From NCBI GenBank assembly GCA_900548005.1, contig URIZ01000015.1, positions 1 through 31,065 of the forward strand: a DNA stretch of 31,065 bases. The letters run 5' to 3'. Source of the DNA: an uncultured Eubacteriales bacterium (lineage in GTDB: Bacteria; Bacillota; Clostridia; Christensenellales; CAG-917). Numbering within the stretch: the stretch's first letter is position 1; each line of letters starts with the position of its first letter. The notes beneath the pieces were generated by a model. That model did no database searches and was not told the DNA's origin. It worked only from the letters and a program-made list of their open reading frames with translations. Below are positions 29,569-31,065 of the stretch, piece after piece. A program made the translations under genes and the position numbers.

Positions 29569-29920
29569 ATTGTTTTTTTTGCATAAGTTGATGCTTTTTA
29601 CGTATCTTATGAGAAAAATCGGTCAAAATCGTGTTATCTTGCTTTTGTTTCTCAAATTGTCCGATATTTCGCACAAATTATGCATTTTTGACACCCCTAA
29701 ATGTTGTGTTGTCAGGTTTGTCCGCCTATCAAAATATTGTGTACTCAATTCTCCCTATATATATTGTACCTGCGCGTGCGCGCGTGCGTGTATATTCGTA
29801 TGTATATGCGTGCGTGCAAATCAATAGATATGCGTTGGATATGGTGATTTTTTGAACACATAGGGGGGGGATAATAAGCTTTGAATGAGTGCCAGTTACG
29901 GGCGAAAATTTCAATTTTCC

Positions 29921-30018
29921 CTTGTCATGTTGAGCCTGTCGAAACATCCAGCCGTAAGGCGCATATTTGCTTTTCTTTTCGCTACGCTAGATTCTTCGGC
30001 TACGCTCAGAATGACAAG
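29921..30018. repeat. Dispersed palindromic repeat (CTTGTCAT...ATGACAAG type)
   Basis: The ends CTTGTCATGTTGAGC and GCTCAGAATGACAAG are inverted repeats with two mismatches. The right half (from 29978) repeats the sequence at 6832-6872. It belongs to a widespread class of small palindromic repeats in gut bacteria. Non-coding. Confidence 0.65.
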
Positions 30019-30072
30019 GAGAATTTTGAATTTTACCGATTATTCCAAATCGGGTGTGGGTGTCCCACCCGC

Positions 30073-30093
30073 AATTATTAATTATTAATTATT
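30073..30093. repeat. AATTATT heptamer tandem repeat
   Basis: Three perfect copies. It is the reverse complement of the heptamer at 6222-6252, so the same microsatellite flanks repeat clusters at both places. Confidence 0.8.
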
Positions 30094-30222
30094 CATTTTG
30101 TCCTAATTTGCTTGTGTGGGGCGGGTTTTGGCGGAAAATAAGGGCTTTTGTCGGACAAACTGCAAGATATCTCACTTTCTTGCAAATTTTTAAAAAAAGT
30201 TTCATTTTTCTTGTTAAAACGC

Positions 30223-30251
30223 TTTACAAAAAAATCTGAAAGTAGTAGTAT
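30223..30251 (+). promoter_or_regulatory. rRNA operon promoter P1
   Basis: TTTACA (30223-30228), 17 bp, TAGTAT (30246-30251). An A/T-tract region upstream (30180-30222) is a likely UP element. It is followed by ATGCAAGCTGTCAC. Confidence 0.75.
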
Positions 30252-30369
30252 ATGCAAGCTGTCACGAAGCAGTGCGGCATATCGGAGAGCGAAAGCCACC
30301 GAGATGAACCTTGAAAACGACGATAAGAAATTCTTCAAAAAAACTTTTTGAAAAACTTCTTAAAAATCG

Positions 30370-30398
30370 TTGACAAAGAAACCTGCTTATGATAGTAT
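30370..30398 (+). promoter_or_regulatory. rRNA operon promoter P2
   Basis: TTGACA (30370-30375), 17 bp, TAGTAT (30393-30398), again with A/T tracts upstream and followed by AAGGAAGCTGTCAC. It copies the layout of P1 147 bp downstream. The leader to 16S (30399-30537) contains an AACCTTGATAATTGAACAA stretch typical of Firmicutes rRNA leaders. Confidence 0.8.
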
Positions 30399-30537
30399 AA
30401 GGAAGCTGTCACCAAACGACAGCGACACGAACCTTGATAATTGAACAATTTGGAAAAGCGATTTTTAATGTGAATTAAATCATTGTTAAAAACGTCTAAA
30501 AAACCTTTGAACAAAAAGTTATAGGACAGTCAAGATT

Positions 30538-31065
<528 letters not shown>

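Overview
This window is from a bacterial chromosome of moderate GC content. Three things point to a Gram-positive, probably gut-associated member of the Clostridia. Many genes have strong AGGAG-type ribosome binding sites, lipobox lipoproteins and Clostridia-type terminators are common, and the right edge holds the first ~528 nt of a 16S rRNA gene of Firmicutes type. The exact order is not resolved; a Christensenellales-like uncultured lineage is only a guess. Most identified genes are ordinary housekeeping or metabolic genes, but the spaces between them are unusually rich in structured repeats.

Layout. 1-417 is a tandem array of a 130-bp repeat that folds as a cloverleaf. 576-3174 holds a TetR-type regulator and an oleate hydratase. 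3583-5970 is a large lipoprotein with an InlB-type repeat. 5965-6880 is almost 1 kb of non-coding inverted-repeat elements. 7023-8937 holds an amidohydrolase (minus strand) and a small leaderless membrane protein. 9160-11706 holds two paralogous secreted-type repeat proteins lying head to head, both lacking their N-termini. 11759-12921 is a Fic protein with two identical-geometry operators. 13152-13997 is a HAD hydrolase (minus). 14154-14940 is a tRNA-Arg(CCG) gene followed by a tandem array of copies of its own 3' end. 15124-19910 holds a zinc-ribbon membrane protein, a flavoprotein, a cyclophilin, an SGNH-hydrolase lipoprotein and an orphan lipoprotein. 20108-26155 holds an iron-containing alcohol dehydrogenase, a heterodimeric ABC exporter and a diacylglycerol-kinase-like lipid kinase. 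26347-28145 is an AT-richer accessory cassette of two paralogous two-helix membrane proteins around a small Xre repressor. 28219-29313 is mnmA. 29370-30537 is a gene-poor region with repeats, a Z-DNA-prone tract and tandem rRNA promoters, leading into 16S.

How the genes relate. Clear functional pairs are TetR/oleate hydratase (fatty-acid stress), the two ABC half-transporters (ATGA overlap, one degenerate and one consensus ATP site), the two lipoproteins 12 bp apart, and the repressor flanked by paralogous membrane proteins. The most unusual content is the set of structured repeats: cloverleaf repeats at two loci, a 255-bp element with perfect 19-bp terminal inverted repeats, and the tRNA-derived array. 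The Fic operator pair and the broken head-to-head gene pair are also notable. All functional statements come from reading motifs by eye; no search was run.
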